The position numbers were made by a program, and so were the translations under genes. The notes beneath the pieces are model-generated. The model was not told the DNA's origin. It ran no database searches and saw nothing but the letters and a program-made list of their open reading frames with translations. DNA of 64,000 nt, taken from positions 17,618 through 81,617 of the forward strand of contig JACKHH010000013.1 in assembly GCA_020639095.1 (NCBI GenBank), given 5' to 3'. This document shows positions 1 through 8,662 of this stretch, piece after piece; the stretch's first letter is position 1, and each line of letters opens with the position of its first letter. Source of the DNA: Phycisphaerales bacterium. GTDB lineage: Bacteria > Planctomycetota > Phycisphaerae > UBA1845.

Positions 1-23
1 GACGCAGCCGCGACACAGGTTTA

Positions 24-38
24 TATTACTTTGTAATA
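24..38. promoter_or_regulatory. Perfect palindrome upstream of the first gene, possible operator
   Basis: TATTAC-TTT-GTAATA is a perfect inverted repeat in an AT-rich patch ending 17 bases before the start codon at 55. The size and position suit a dimeric repressor of the Fur/Zur kind, and the downstream genes are Cys/His-rich secreted proteins. The regulator is not identified from sequence; the assignment is inference. Confidence 0.35.
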
Positions 39-54
39 CCTTCTTGGAGAGGTT

Positions 55-420
55 ATGCGCCGGTCCATCAACCAGCTTGTTCTTGCGCTCTATGCCCTGG
101 GCGTCAGCGGTTTGCCGATCGCTGCGCACCTGGCTGCGGACGATGCGTGCGCACATGCTGCGACGGGTTTGGTTCAGAGCCATACGCACGGCACAAACTC
201 GGACCATCCACAAACTCCCAAGCCGGTTGATCACGATCCCGATAACTGCGCGATCTGTTACGCGTTTTCGATCGCCAAGCAGGCAGTAACCAGTGATGCC
301 GGAACAGAGCTTGCGCTCGGTCTGGTTCCGCTGGAGCATTCTTCCCCTCTGGCCACGACAGCTCCCATTGCGGAGTACGTCTCACCCGCGTGTCCACGCG
401 GCCCACCCCTTCTCGGTTGA
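55..420 (+). CDS. Secreted Cys/His-rich small protein, DUF2946-like
   Basis: A 121-residue protein starting at an ATG preceded by GGAGAGG (45-51). Residues 1-25 form a signal-peptide-like segment (charged MRR, then LVLALYALGVSGLPIAA). The mature part is rich in His and ends with a motif seen in DUF2946-type proteins: HDPDNCAICYAF (CxxC with nearby His) and a C-terminal ACPRGPPLL. Such proteins are usually periplasmic or envelope proteins encoded beside metal transport or metal-stress genes; the biochemical role is unknown. It is first in a plus-strand group of secreted proteins and has an operator-like palindrome upstream. A metal-binding role is inference; family similarity is judged by eye only. 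Confidence 0.6.
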   Translation: MRRSINQLVLALYALGVSGLPIAAHLAADDACAHAATGLVQSHTHGTNSDHPQTPKPVDHDPDNCAICYAFSIAKQAVTSDAGTELALGLVPLEHSSPLATTAPIAEYVSPACPRGPPLLG

Positions 421-558
421 TCCAACCCAAATGAGCCGGTGACTGGTCACGGCATGGTTCGCGCGTGCGCGCGGACTGCGCGCTCGCGCACCCGCAGTAG
501 CCACCCGCTCGCGACATCCACAACCGTAACAATTGGATCTTCTCGAAAGGATCGTGAC

Positions 559-1299
559 ATGAAACGTCGCGGCTTCACGCTCGTGGAGCTTCTCGTGGTC
601 ATTTCGATCATTGCGCTGTTGATCGCCATTCTGCTGCCGAGCTTGAGCAAAGCGCGGGAACAGGCGAAACAGACGCTGTGCATGAGCAACGTCCGCAGCT
701 TGCTGCTGGCGATGCATGAATACGCAGTGACGAACGATGACTACCTGGTGACAGCCGGTCTGAGTCACGGCGGAAACGCCGATGAGCAGGCTGCCTGGAT
801 CAACACGCTCAAGACCGAATATGGCAACGAGTTGGTGGCGCGCTGCCCGAACGACAAGAGTCCGTACTGGGAGGAGCCTTGGCCTAGTACGGAACAGAAA
901 CGGCGGGCGAGCTACGCGACGAACTACTACACGGTCAAGCAGATCGGCGGGAAGGGTCCCTACGACCGCTTCACGCTCATCCGCAAGCCGGCGGACACCG
1001 TGCTCATGGTCGAGCTGGCTGAGAAAACCCAATTCGCGGTATCGGATCACGTGCATCCGGAAGACTGGTGGAGCAACCCGGAGGCGTTGGCGGCTGAGCA
1101 GGTGGAAGAGGAACAGCACCTGAAACGTGCCAACTACGGGTTTGCGGACGCGCACGCGTCGCCGCTGCGCTTTGATTTGACCTATGAGGTTGATGAGCAG
1201 CAAAGCAAGTTCCCGGAGTTCTTGTACTTCGCACACAACTTGTACGACCCGGCAGTAACGCCGGGCGGAAAGAAGCCGTTCGCAGCAACCGGGCACTGA
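559..1299 (+). CDS. Prepilin-type N-terminal cleavage/methylation protein (pseudopilin-like, H-X9-DG type)
   Basis: A 246-residue protein. The chosen ATG at 559 follows AAAGG (546-550) and places the type IV pilin signature at the very N-terminus: MKRRGFTLVELLVVISIIALLIAILLPSL, with the prepilin peptidase cut expected after Gly5 and Phe6 as the methylated residue. A GTG further upstream (439) would bury this signature. Gln/Arg-rich helix follows (SKAREQAKQTLCMSNVRSL), then the globular part with TVLMVELA, DHVHPEDWW and YGFADAHASPLRF near the C-terminus, a degenerate version of the H-X9-DG ending of planctomycete pseudopilin families. These proteins are exported by a type II secretion-like machinery; individual functions are not known. 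It lies between two other secreted small proteins. Confidence 0.85.
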   Translation: MKRRGFTLVELLVVISIIALLIAILLPSLSKAREQAKQTLCMSNVRSLLLAMHEYAVTNDDYLVTAGLSHGGNADEQAAWINTLKTEYGNELVARCPNDKSPYWEEPWPSTEQKRRASYATNYYTVKQIGGKGPYDRFTLIRKPADTVLMVELAEKTQFAVSDHVHPEDWWSNPEALAAEQVEEEQHLKRANYGFADAHASPLRFDLTYEVDEQQSKFPEFLYFAHNLYDPAVTPGGKKPFAATGH

Positions 1300-1359
1300 C
1301 ATGCGACTCGATGAGTCAGCCCGACCTGTTTGCCGGCGGCGACTACTTACTTACAGCCC

Positions 1360-1376
1360 AGAGTCTTATTGACTCT
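1360..1376. promoter_or_regulatory. Palindrome upstream of the PEP-CTERM gene, possible operator
   Basis: AGAGTC-TTATT-GACTCT is a perfect 6+6 inverted repeat 36 bases before the start codon at 1412 and about 20 bases before its ribosome binding site, a normal place for an operator. It does not match the palindrome at 24-38, so a shared regulator is not supported. Confidence 0.3.
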
Positions 1377-1411
1377 TAAAACTCTCAAGAAAACCCAAGG
1401 AGGTATGACAT

Positions 1412-2005
1412 ATGAAGCGATTTGCATACATGACGATGTTGCTGGCTGCGTTGATGCCGGTTTCGGCGGCGCTCGCGGGCGGCGAGGAAGAGCACGAACA
1501 CGACGACATCACCGTCGGCCATTCCGGCGCCGGTCAGTTGAAGGTGGAGTTCGACTTCAGCGGGGCATCCGAACTCACCCCGGTGAGCGGTTTGTTGAAT
1601 GGCTGGGCGGGCGACGAGCCGGGATTCGCGCATCTTGAAGCGGACGAGCCCGGCGAAGACTTCTTCACGCTCGCGACCGGCGCGAACATTCTCTTCGAGG
1701 TCGTGAGCATCGACGACGCGCTGGTGGGGAATCCCCTAACCGACGCGATCGACACTGCTGGCGACCAGCTGCTGCTCGGCGACGAAGAACTCCACAAGCA
1801 CATCGACTGGTTGATCAACTCGGACGACCCTTCGTTCGACCCGTTGCAGACCGTATGGACGGTGCAGTTCAAACTGCTCGACACCGGTGCGACGAGCTAC
1901 GACGAGTCGGAGGTGTACACGTGGAATCTGACGAACGTGCCCGAGCCCGCGACCGCGATGCTCATGCTGGTCGGGTGCGCGGCAATCTGTCGTAAGCGCA
2001 GGTAG
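1412..2005 (+). CDS. PEP-CTERM sorting-domain protein with His-rich N-terminus (all3515-like)
   Basis: A 197-residue secreted protein with a strong ribosome binding site AAGGAGG (1397-1403) eight bases before the ATG. A signal peptide (MKRFAYMTMLLAALMPVSAALA) is followed by an acidic His-rich stretch GGEEEHEHDD, a beta-rich body, and a classical PEP-CTERM tail: VPEPATAMLMLV hydrophobic helix then CRKRR. PEP-CTERM proteins are processed by exosortases and sent to the cell surface. The HEHDD start and the context recall the Zur-repressed PEP-CTERM family named after cyanobacterial All3515; that match is from memory and would need a profile search. The body is paralogous to the next gene (shared pattern GW..D.PGF.H and DPxFDPxQxVW). 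Confidence 0.8.
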   Translation: MKRFAYMTMLLAALMPVSAALAGGEEEHEHDDITVGHSGAGQLKVEFDFSGASELTPVSGLLNGWAGDEPGFAHLEADEPGEDFFTLATGANILFEVVSIDDALVGNPLTDAIDTAGDQLLLGDEELHKHIDWLINSDDPSFDPLQTVWTVQFKLLDTGATSYDESEVYTWNLTNVPEPATAMLMLVGCAAICRKRR

Positions 2006-2148
2006 TTCGCCCGCGGGCTTCGAGGGGAAGGCTGCGGGCAGGGGAAGGGCGGCGCCGGCGCAGGTCGGTGCCGCCAGCCCCAGCGTTTGTGACGAACCAG
2101 GAACACAGCCCGAGTTCGGGCAACCGGTGGGACGGTGGAGGCAAAATC

Positions 2149-2934
2149 ATGACGCAAACAAAACAATCAGCGCGATCCTTGCGAACGGTATGCGCCGCAT
2201 GCGCGACACTGCTGCTCGCGCGCGGCGTCGCGCTCGGCCAGCATCAGGGCGATGTCTGGATTGGCGTAAATACCAGCGGGCAATTGGCGGCGAGTTCGAA
2301 CGGGTTTTTGCCGGACGCGAACTACGCCATGCTTTTGCCGGTGAACGGGATCATCAAGGGGTGGAGCAACGACGATCCCGGGTTCGATCATGTGCTGGCG
2401 GGGACCGATTTGCAGCCGCTTGCGAGCGGCGCGCAGATTTGGCTTGAGGTGGTCGCGGTTGATCCCGCGTTCCAAGCGATTGACGACGGGTTTCAGTTTC
2501 TGAACGAACCGGGCGAGGATACGCTTCTCGGTGGATCAACGGTACACGAGCACATCACGTGGCACATCAACAACCAGGATCCCGCGTTCGACCCCGAGCA
2601 GTGCGTGTGGCACGCGACGTTCGTGCTGCGCGACGACGGAAGCACGGGATACGCAACATCCGAGCCGTTCACCTTGAACTTCACCAGCGCCGATGTGCGC
2701 GCCAACGGCGTGCCGGCTGATGGGGATTTTGACAACGACGGCGGAATCGACGCGGACGATCTTGCGGCGCTGGCTGCTTGCATGGATGGCGGCGGACCGG
2801 AACACGTGCCCGACCCCTACGAACCGGGAGTCACGACCTGCGAAGTAGAGTGTCTGAACGCGTTCGACTTCGATGACGATCGGGACGTGGATTTGAGCGA
2901 CTTCGCCGCGTTTCAGCGGCTGCTGGGCGAGTGA
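2149..2934 (+). CDS. Secreted paralogue of the PEP-CTERM protein with a dockerin-like EF-hand tail
   Basis: A 261-residue protein; the ATG at 2149 follows GGTGGAGG (2133-2141) and gives a signal peptide (CAACATLLLARGVALG). Residues about 30-190 match the body of the preceding protein along most of their length: PVNGIIKGWSNDDPGFDH against PVSGLLNGWAGDEPGFAH, then the HEHITWHINNQDPAFDP segment. The C-terminus differs completely: there is no PEP-CTERM, but two EF-hand-type loops, DFDNDGGIDADDL and DFDDDRDVDLSDFAAF, as in the dockerin-like tails common in planctomycete secreted proteins. Calcium binding and attachment to a partner are known of such modules; the partner here is unknown. Confidence 0.8.
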   Translation: MTQTKQSARSLRTVCAACATLLLARGVALGQHQGDVWIGVNTSGQLAASSNGFLPDANYAMLLPVNGIIKGWSNDDPGFDHVLAGTDLQPLASGAQIWLEVVAVDPAFQAIDDGFQFLNEPGEDTLLGGSTVHEHITWHINNQDPAFDPEQCVWHATFVLRDDGSTGYATSEPFTLNFTSADVRANGVPADGDFDNDGGIDADDLAALAACMDGGGPEHVPDPYEPGVTTCEVECLNAFDFDDDRDVDLSDFAAFQRLLGE

Positions 2935-2992
2935 AATCGGCAACCGTGATCTGGGAGAGCGAACCGAAACACACAGTCTTCTCTTTTTGCCA

Positions 2993-3028
2993 CCCCCTGC
3001 CCCCTCCGCATTGGAGGGGGTATGGGGG
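2993..3028. repeat. C-rich/G-rich inverted repeat between convergent genes
   Basis: CCCCCTGCCCCCTCC (2993-3007) pairs with GGAGGGGGTATGGGGG (3013-3028) around a five-base loop. It lies between the convergent ends at 2934 and 3031 and could act as a terminator, though no clean T-run follows on either strand. The core CCCCCTGCCCC(C)TCC recurs at 35037-35050, so it is also a dispersed repeat. Confidence 0.55.
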
Positions 3029-3030
3029 AT

Positions 3031-6000
3031 TTATCTATTCGCATCTTTCTTGTGCGCGGCGTTGATCATGTCCTGAACGTCCGCCGGGGTCAGGCGCGGA
3101 GTCGGCGTCTTGCCACGCTGCGCTTGCTTGGCTTTGAGTACGGTCATGAGAGGCGTGACCGTTTTCTCTGCCGACGTAGCGTTTTCGATCACCGGTGACT
3201 GCTCGACGACGGCGGTGTCCGTGACCGCGGATGCCGCGATGGGCTTGCCGCCGATTGATGCGTTGGCGACGGCTGCCCGGTCCGGCACGGGACTGAGGCT
3301 TTGCGTCGTCATCGGCTTGGGCGCTGCGACGCGTACGCCGCGGTCGTCCGCGCTGGCGAAAATATCCTGCACGCCCGGAATACCGACGAGCGGATGCGTG
3401 TCGTTGATCGACGGCGAACGCGCGATGGTGTCCGCGAGCCTCGCCTGCGTCGTGGACGCCTGCTGCACCCACTGCTGCATGGTGCGGGCGGAGCGCTCCG
3501 TCGCGACGAGCAGCTTGCTGAGCATCTTGATGCGGTCGTTGGCCTGCAAGCTCGCCTGGGATACGCTGCGGAAGACGCGTTTGACCGCGAGGCAGATTTC
3601 GTTGAGCTCATCGGCTTGACCGCGTGCGTCTTGGATAATCCCAATGGGATTCGCAAGCGATTCCTGAAGCTCGGTGACCTTGCTGTCGAGGGCAGCCACC
3701 AGCGTTCCGACCTGTTCCACGGTCGCGGACATGACGCGGGCAGTGTCCGCTTCGTTGCGAATGCTCTCAACGATGTCCGATGCGGTGTCCAACTGGTCGC
3801 GAAGCTCCGCGCCCAGGTGACTCAGTTGCGGGTGCAAGTTCTTGCCGGTTTCGTTGGCGGCGATCACTTCGGCGCAGACCTTGCGAGCCTCGGCGATTCG
3901 TGCGGTGAACACGGCACAGATATCCTTGACCTGCGTTTGCTGCGCGGTGAGCAGGTCGGCGCTCTTCTTGGCGACGTCGCTCTGCGCGATGAGTGCGTTG
4001 GCGCGACGGGCGGCGTCGGTGACGAGTTCCGCCAGGTGCGATTCGCTCGTCGCGGCTTTGTCGGCAAGGGCGCCGAGTGCGCGGGCGCGTTGGTCGGTCG
4101 TTTCGGTGAGCGACCAGACGTCGCGAATCTGATGATCGATCTGTTCGCGGGTGGTGCGTGCGTCGGCGAGCACTTTGTTCGCCTCGGAGACCGCTTTCGT
4201 CAGTTGGTCCGCGATGTTGTTGGCGGCGGTGATTTCGCTTTCGAGCGACTGGGCGGCACCGGCTGCTGCCGACAGGATGCGTTCGCGTGCTTCGCCCACG
4301 AACTCCTCGCCGGCATTCAGTACGTTTGAGCGAACCTGGTCGCCGGTGAGTTCGATGGCTGCGGTTGTGGCGCACTGACGATCGACCAGTTCCTCGTTGA
4401 AGCGGGCGATGCCTGATTCGGACGCGCTGTCCAACTCGGCGCGGTAGCGTTCGATCAACTCGGTGCTGATGCGTTCCTGTTCGTCGCGCGTGGCATCGCT
4501 GTGTTCGGTGATGCGAGTCTGCGCTTGTTCCGCGGCTGCGTTGATCGCCGCTTCCAGTTCCGCGGACCTCTCCGTCGTCGCGGCGATGCGCTGTTCGAAT
4601 TCGCCGCGCATGTCAGCCGCCAGCGCTTTGATGCCGTCCTCCGCAGCGTTGACCGCGATTTTGATCGCGGTTTGCAGCGCGTCCGCCTGTTCGGTCGCGG
4701 CATCGACCTCACCCTGCACGCGTTGCACACCGGCGGACACCGCCTCCGCGAGCGCGGTCGAGGTGGCTGCCGATGTCTTGGCGCAGTTGTCGAGCATCGC
4801 GGAGATTTCGGTGCGGGCTTTGTCCACGCCATGGCGCGCGATGACGCCGACGGAATCCTCGAAACGTTTGATCTGCTGCTGCACAGCCGTGAGGGCTGCC
4901 GATGCGGTGGCTTCGATGTCGATGGCTGCGGACTGGGCAGCCGCCAGTTTCGCTTCCGACTGTTGCACGCTGGCGAGTGCGGTGCGGGCTGCTTTCACGG
5001 CATTATCCGCTGCGTTGCGCGCGGTCTGTTCGGTCGCAACGAGCGCTTCGAATCGGGCGAGGGCGTCGCGGAGGAACTGTTCAGCCTGCTCGGCGCGCTG
5101 CTCGATTTGCGCGGCGCGGATTTCAGCCTGCTCAGCGCGGTGTTCGATGGCATTGATGCTCTTGGTCTGGCGATCGTCAATCGTCCGAATGCTGTCGGCT
5201 TGGCGCTCCTCGATCGCCCGGATGCTTTCCGCCTGGCGTTCTTCGATTGCGCGGAGGTTGTCGGTCTGCACGCGTTCGAGCGTGGTGATGCAACCTTCGC
5301 GAAGTTGTTCCGCGTCGTCGAGTTCCTTGGCCACCTTGTTGGCCGCCTTTTCGGCCTGGGTGATGGTGGCGCCGAGGCGATCGGTCGCGCGGTCAGCCTG
5401 CGTGACCATGGCGCTGGAACGGCGATCCACGTCGGCGAGGAACTTGAGGCGTTCGTCGTAGCGTTCGAACTGATCCGCCAGTTGGGCACTGCGTTCCGCG
5501 AGTTTGCCCTCGAGGGCGCGGACTTCGTCGAGCGTCTTCTTGCACGCATTCCTGCCGTCGGAAAGGATGCTGGCAGCCGCGGATGCGTGCTCGCGGAGTT
5601 GCACGCGGTTCGCATCGGCGGTGCGCCGCGCTTCGGTGAGCGCGTTCGCAGAGACTTCGCAGGCTTTGGTGGCATCGGTGCGGCAGCGGTCGATCATCTC
5701 GGCGACCGCTTGCTCGTTTTCTTCGAGCAGTTTCTGGCGCTGATGCCGCAACCCGTCCATCATCGTGGTGAGTTCTTCGCGACGGGCGGAGAGCTGCTCG
5801 AAGATGCCGACGAGCGCGTCGCGCTCGGTCATGGCGGCCTGTCGCGACTCCTCGATCAAACCCGTGACCTGCTGGCCGGCAGATTCGAGCTTGTTGTGAA
5901 TCTCTTCCGCCGAATCGAGACCTGAAAGCAGCAGGCTGATGCGGTCCTGCGAGGTCGCGTCGACGTCGGCGAGCTTCTCGACGATGTCGGCGAGGCGCTG

Positions 6001-7125
6001 GTGGAGCTGGCTGGCTTCGGCGGTCAGGCGTTCGAGCTGCGGAAGCTGCTCGGCTGCACTGGTTTCGTTGTGGCTGAATCGGTGGCTGAGATGTTCGAGC
6101 CGTTCGATCTGCCGGGTCGCGTCGTCAAACACGTGGTCCGCGCGCGAGCTGAGGCGATCGAGTGCGCTGTCGAGCGCGCCGATGCGCTGTGGAGCGAACT
6201 CGGTCAGGTCGGCGAAGCGCGTCACGATGTCTTCCATCCGCGACAGTTCCGCCTCGGCTGGGGCGGTCACGTTCGCGGCGGGTTCTTCATTTGCAGTGGT
6301 TTCCGTACCAGTCGACGTACTTTCCGGCGCCGTATCGATGTCGGATGGGTCGATGAGATCAGCGTCAACCTGTTTGCGGTCCTGGTCCGCGGCGCGCTGC
6401 AATGCCGCGTCGGCGAGCGCATTGATCTGGCGCATCTTGCCGCGCGCGAGCGCTGAAATGCTGTCGATCGCAGCTGCGGTGAACAGGTCGGTCGACTTTG
6501 CACCGGCGGCTTGCAGGCGTGTCACCAGGTAGGCTGCGGTGTCCGAACGGTCCGGGTGGAACAACTGCGGGGTGCGGTGCATGCCGCGGGCGATGTCGCG
6601 CACTTCCGGCAGGCGGAGGCGCGTTTTGATCGCGGGCGTCGCGACGAGTACGACCACGATCGTGAATTCGTGTTCGCCCGCGGTGTTGATCAACTGTTGA
6701 AGCGCCAGAAGATCCTCGGCGTCCAGGGTTTCCGCGTCGTCGATGATGATGACACCCTTCTTGTCGCCGTGTTTCTCGAGCGAGTCGATGAGCCGGGCCA
6801 CGTGCTTGGATGAGTCGTCACCGACCGGGGCTGCGATATTCACCGCGGCAGCGATGCGCGCAAGCACCTGCGCGCACTCGTCGCGCGATGAGATCTGTGC
6901 GAGTACGCGGGCATCTTCGCGAACGCGGCGCGCGAGGATGTGCGCGAGCATCGTTTTGCCCGCGCCGGATTGACCTTCGATCAGCACGAAACCACCGTCA
7001 CCGGCAATGCGGTCGCCGGCGGACTTGCAGATGGTCCGCAGCGCGTCGGTTTCGAAGAAGAAGTCGGGGTTGGCGGTTTCTTCAAAGGGCGGACGGTTCA
7101 ACCCAAATCGATCAAGATACATCAT
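3031..7125 (-). CDS. Giant coiled-coil protein with N-terminal ExeA-like AAA ATPase domain
   Basis: A 1,364-residue protein; ATG at 7125 with GGA-type ribosome binding site (AAGGAAGC) just upstream and the ExeA-like start MYLDRFGLNRPPFEETANP. Residues 1-270 are a GspA/ExeA-type AAA module: Walker A GQSGAGKT (51-58), Walker B GVIIIDDAE (124-132), and the downstream 'MRQINALADAAL' helix typical of AAA_22 ATPases. From about 300 to 1250 it is almost continuous coiled coil rich in Ala, Glu and Arg, with 11-residue repeats around 620-665 (variants of ERQAxSIRxIE). No transmembrane segment or signal peptide is visible, so a cytoplasmic ATPase with a filament-like arm is likely. ExeA usually assembles secretin with ExeB; no partner is encoded here. 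Function unknown; an SMC-like or scaffolding role is only a guess. Confidence 0.85.
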   Translation of the reverse strand: MMYLDRFGLNRPPFEETANPDFFFETDALRTICKSAGDRIAGDGGFVLIEGQSGAGKTMLAHILARRVREDARVLAQISSRDECAQVLARIAAAVNIAAPVGDDSSKHVARLIDSLEKHGDKKGVIIIDDAETLDAEDLLALQQLINTAGEHEFTIVVVLVATPAIKTRLRLPEVRDIARGMHRTPQLFHPDRSDTAAYLVTRLQAAGAKSTDLFTAAAIDSISALARGKMRQINALADAALQRAADQDRKQVDADLIDPSDIDTAPESTSTGTETTANEEPAANVTAPAEAELSRMEDIVTRFADLTEFAPQRIGALDSALDRLSSRADHVFDDATRQIERLEHLSHRFSHNETSAAEQLPQLERLTAEASQLHQRLADIVEKLADVDATSQDRISLLLSGLDSAEEIHNKLESAGQQVTGLIEESRQAAMTERDALVGIFEQLSARREELTTMMDGLRHQRQKLLEENEQAVAEMIDRCRTDATKACEVSANALTEARRTADANRVQLREHASAAASILSDGRNACKKTLDEVRALEGKLAERSAQLADQFERYDERLKFLADVDRRSSAMVTQADRATDRLGATITQAEKAANKVAKELDDAEQLREGCITTLERVQTDNLRAIEERQAESIRAIEERQADSIRTIDDRQTKSINAIEHRAEQAEIRAAQIEQRAEQAEQFLRDALARFEALVATEQTARNAADNAVKAARTALASVQQSEAKLAAAQSAAIDIEATASAALTAVQQQIKRFEDSVGVIARHGVDKARTEISAMLDNCAKTSAATSTALAEAVSAGVQRVQGEVDAATEQADALQTAIKIAVNAAEDGIKALAADMRGEFEQRIAATTERSAELEAAINAAAEQAQTRITEHSDATRDEQERISTELIERYRAELDSASESGIARFNEELVDRQCATTAAIELTGDQVRSNVLNAGEEFVGEARERILSAAAGAAQSLESEITAANNIADQLTKAVSEANKVLADARTTREQIDHQIRDVWSLTETTDQRARALGALADKAATSESHLAELVTDAARRANALIAQSDVAKKSADLLTAQQTQVKDICAVFTARIAEARKVCAEVIAANETGKNLHPQLSHLGAELRDQLDTASDIVESIRNEADTARVMSATVEQVGTLVAALDSKVTELQESLANPIGIIQDARGQADELNEICLAVKRVFRSVSQASLQANDRIKMLSKLLVATERSARTMQQWVQQASTTQARLADTIARSPSINDTHPLVGIPGVQDIFASADDRGVRVAAPKPMTTQSLSPVPDRAAVANASIGGKPIAASAVTDTAVVEQSPVIENATSAEKTVTPLMTVLKAKQAQRGKTPTPRLTPADVQDMINAAHKKDANR

Positions 7126-7407
7126 GTGCTTCCTTGACGACGGTCCCGGCCTGCGGGTCGCACGACCACGTAGGCTTTGTGTCTGCGCATGCACAGGGCG
7201 CTACTGCATGGAATATCGGAACCGAGGTGAAGGGTCTGAACTTATCGGGCCAGATGCGTGGTGGCGGGGCAACGTCCCTTTTATCAGGTGCGTTGTCGGG
7301 TATTTGCCCCCGGGGCAATTGAATCGTATCTCTCACGTGTAGGACTGTGAAGGTGTATCTGAAGTACTAGGGGGGAGGAAAGGGTAGGTTGGGAGAGGAG
7401 CATTACG

Positions 7408-7710
7408 ATGATCGGGATGGTGAATGCAGCCGGGTCGGCGCAGGCTCAGCGGGAGCACCCCGCGGCGCGCCAGACAAATCGGCAGCCGACAACACCGGAC
7501 GTCGGCGAACCGCCGATGTGGGTGCGCGAACCGAGAGGTGCAACGGACGATGCCGAGAGTGCACGGGCCGTTGCGGCCGCTAAGTTCGAACACGAGACAC
7601 CACCGGAGCGCCAAGCTCCGAGCGGCGAGCAGTCGACAGAGGTGAGCCGGTCGGAAACGCAGGCGCATACGCAGCAGGGCGTCGGCCAGTTCCTGGACAC
7701 AATCGCGTAG
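7408..7710 (+). CDS. Small hydrophilic hypothetical protein (100 aa)
   Basis: The ATG at 7408 has a good ribosome binding site (GAGGAG, 7395-7400). The product is polar and low in hydrophobic residues, Gln/Ala/Pro-rich, without signal peptide or recognisable domain, ending VGQFLDTIA. It is divergent from the giant AAA/coiled-coil gene. Overlapping open frames exist on the other strand (7333-7746 and 7446-7763) but lack a comparable start site. I regard it as a plausible but unproven gene. Confidence 0.4.
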   Translation: MIGMVNAAGSAQAQREHPAARQTNRQPTTPDVGEPPMWVREPRGATDDAESARAVAAAKFEHETPPERQAPSGEQSTEVSRSETQAHTQQGVGQFLDTIA

Positions 7711-7802
7711 CGCGCATTGGGGGCAGGGGACGATAGCTGACAGCAAGCGACTCGCGAAGGCACGCGTTGGGCGGGCGTCGCGCGGTCGGTGGGTGTGTTT
7801 GA

Positions 7803-8366
7803 CTACACGCGCGGATTATCGGCCAATTGGGTGAGCTGACGCTCAATGGCCTGCGCGATGGCTCTGCGCTGCGGAGCGTCTTCCAAGCGAATCGCGAGCG
7901 TGGCTGGTTGACCGCCCTGCGCCACCTCTTTGCTCAGGGCATCAAGCAGAGCTTGCAAACCTCGAAGCTGACTGACACTCGCGATGCCGGATGTCGTCGC
8001 GGACTCGATACCGATACGGATGCAGCCGTCGTCGGAGACGAATTCCTGCGCCCGCCACGGTTCCATTACCACCATATCACCTGTGGTCGAGAGCACGAAG
8101 TGTACATCATCTTGGGGACGTGTGGCGACGAGCGCGAGGCGATCGGTCGCGCGGGACACATCGACCAACTTCACGCCACCCCAGGCACGCAACCCGCGAT
8201 CATGCGTTGAGACGACCTGATCCGCGCGGGCTTGCAGTTTTTCCAGGGAAATCGGGGGGGGAAGCGGTGTCGGGGAGTGCTCCAGCCATGAAAGGAGCAT
8301 CGCGCCGCCGCTCATGGCGACGACGAGGGACATCCAGACGCGGATCATCCGTGTGCGTTCAGGCAT
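7803..8366 (-). CDS. Hypothetical single-pass membrane protein (187 aa)
   Basis: The ATG at 8366 is preceded on the minus strand by AAGGAAG. Residues 7-26 (MIRVWMSLVVAMSGGAMLLSW) form one N-terminal membrane anchor, followed by a Pro-rich linker and a soluble domain of about 150 residues with no family I recognise. Visible features are a WGGVKLVDV strand, a DDVHFVLSTTGDMVV hairpin and a C-terminal amphipathic helix rich in Arg/Gln/Ala. Topology suggests an envelope-facing domain. It is transcribed divergently from the kinase gene at 8663. Confidence 0.65.
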   Translation of the reverse strand: MPERTRMIRVWMSLVVAMSGGAMLLSWLEHSPTPLPPPISLEKLQARADQVVSTHDRGLRAWGGVKLVDVSRATDRLALVATRPQDDVHFVLSTTGDMVVMEPWRAQEFVSDDGCIRIGIESATTSGIASVSQLRGLQALLDALSKEVAQGGQPATLAIRLEDAPQRRAIAQAIERQLTQLADNPRV

Positions 8367-8662
8367 CGTGCTTCCTTGCGCGATGTGCGGCGATTCAGTT
8401 TTGACTACCGCGGATTCGTGTCAGTCATCCATGCCGACGTGTTGTTTGTATTATAATTATCGGCTGACGACAACGGTTTTGTTCTCGGGAAACCGCATCA
8501 GGCGACGCGCGTGTCACGTCTCTGTCGCAAGTCCGCGCCGCGTCTAGCTTATGCGATTCCCAAGATGCGAACCACCAGATATAGAGTGTGTTGTCCCGCG
8601 CGAGCGTTGAAGGGAGCTTCGCGCGGCGCGCGGGCGATACGTTTTCTTTTTGTGAGGATGTG

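Noticed and set aside
4501..5925. Long open frame on the plus strand inside the giant coiled-coil gene, and a similar one at 3301-4329
   Set aside because: GC-rich, Arg/Ala-biased antisense frames without start sites; the minus-strand frame has clear domains and heptad patterns.
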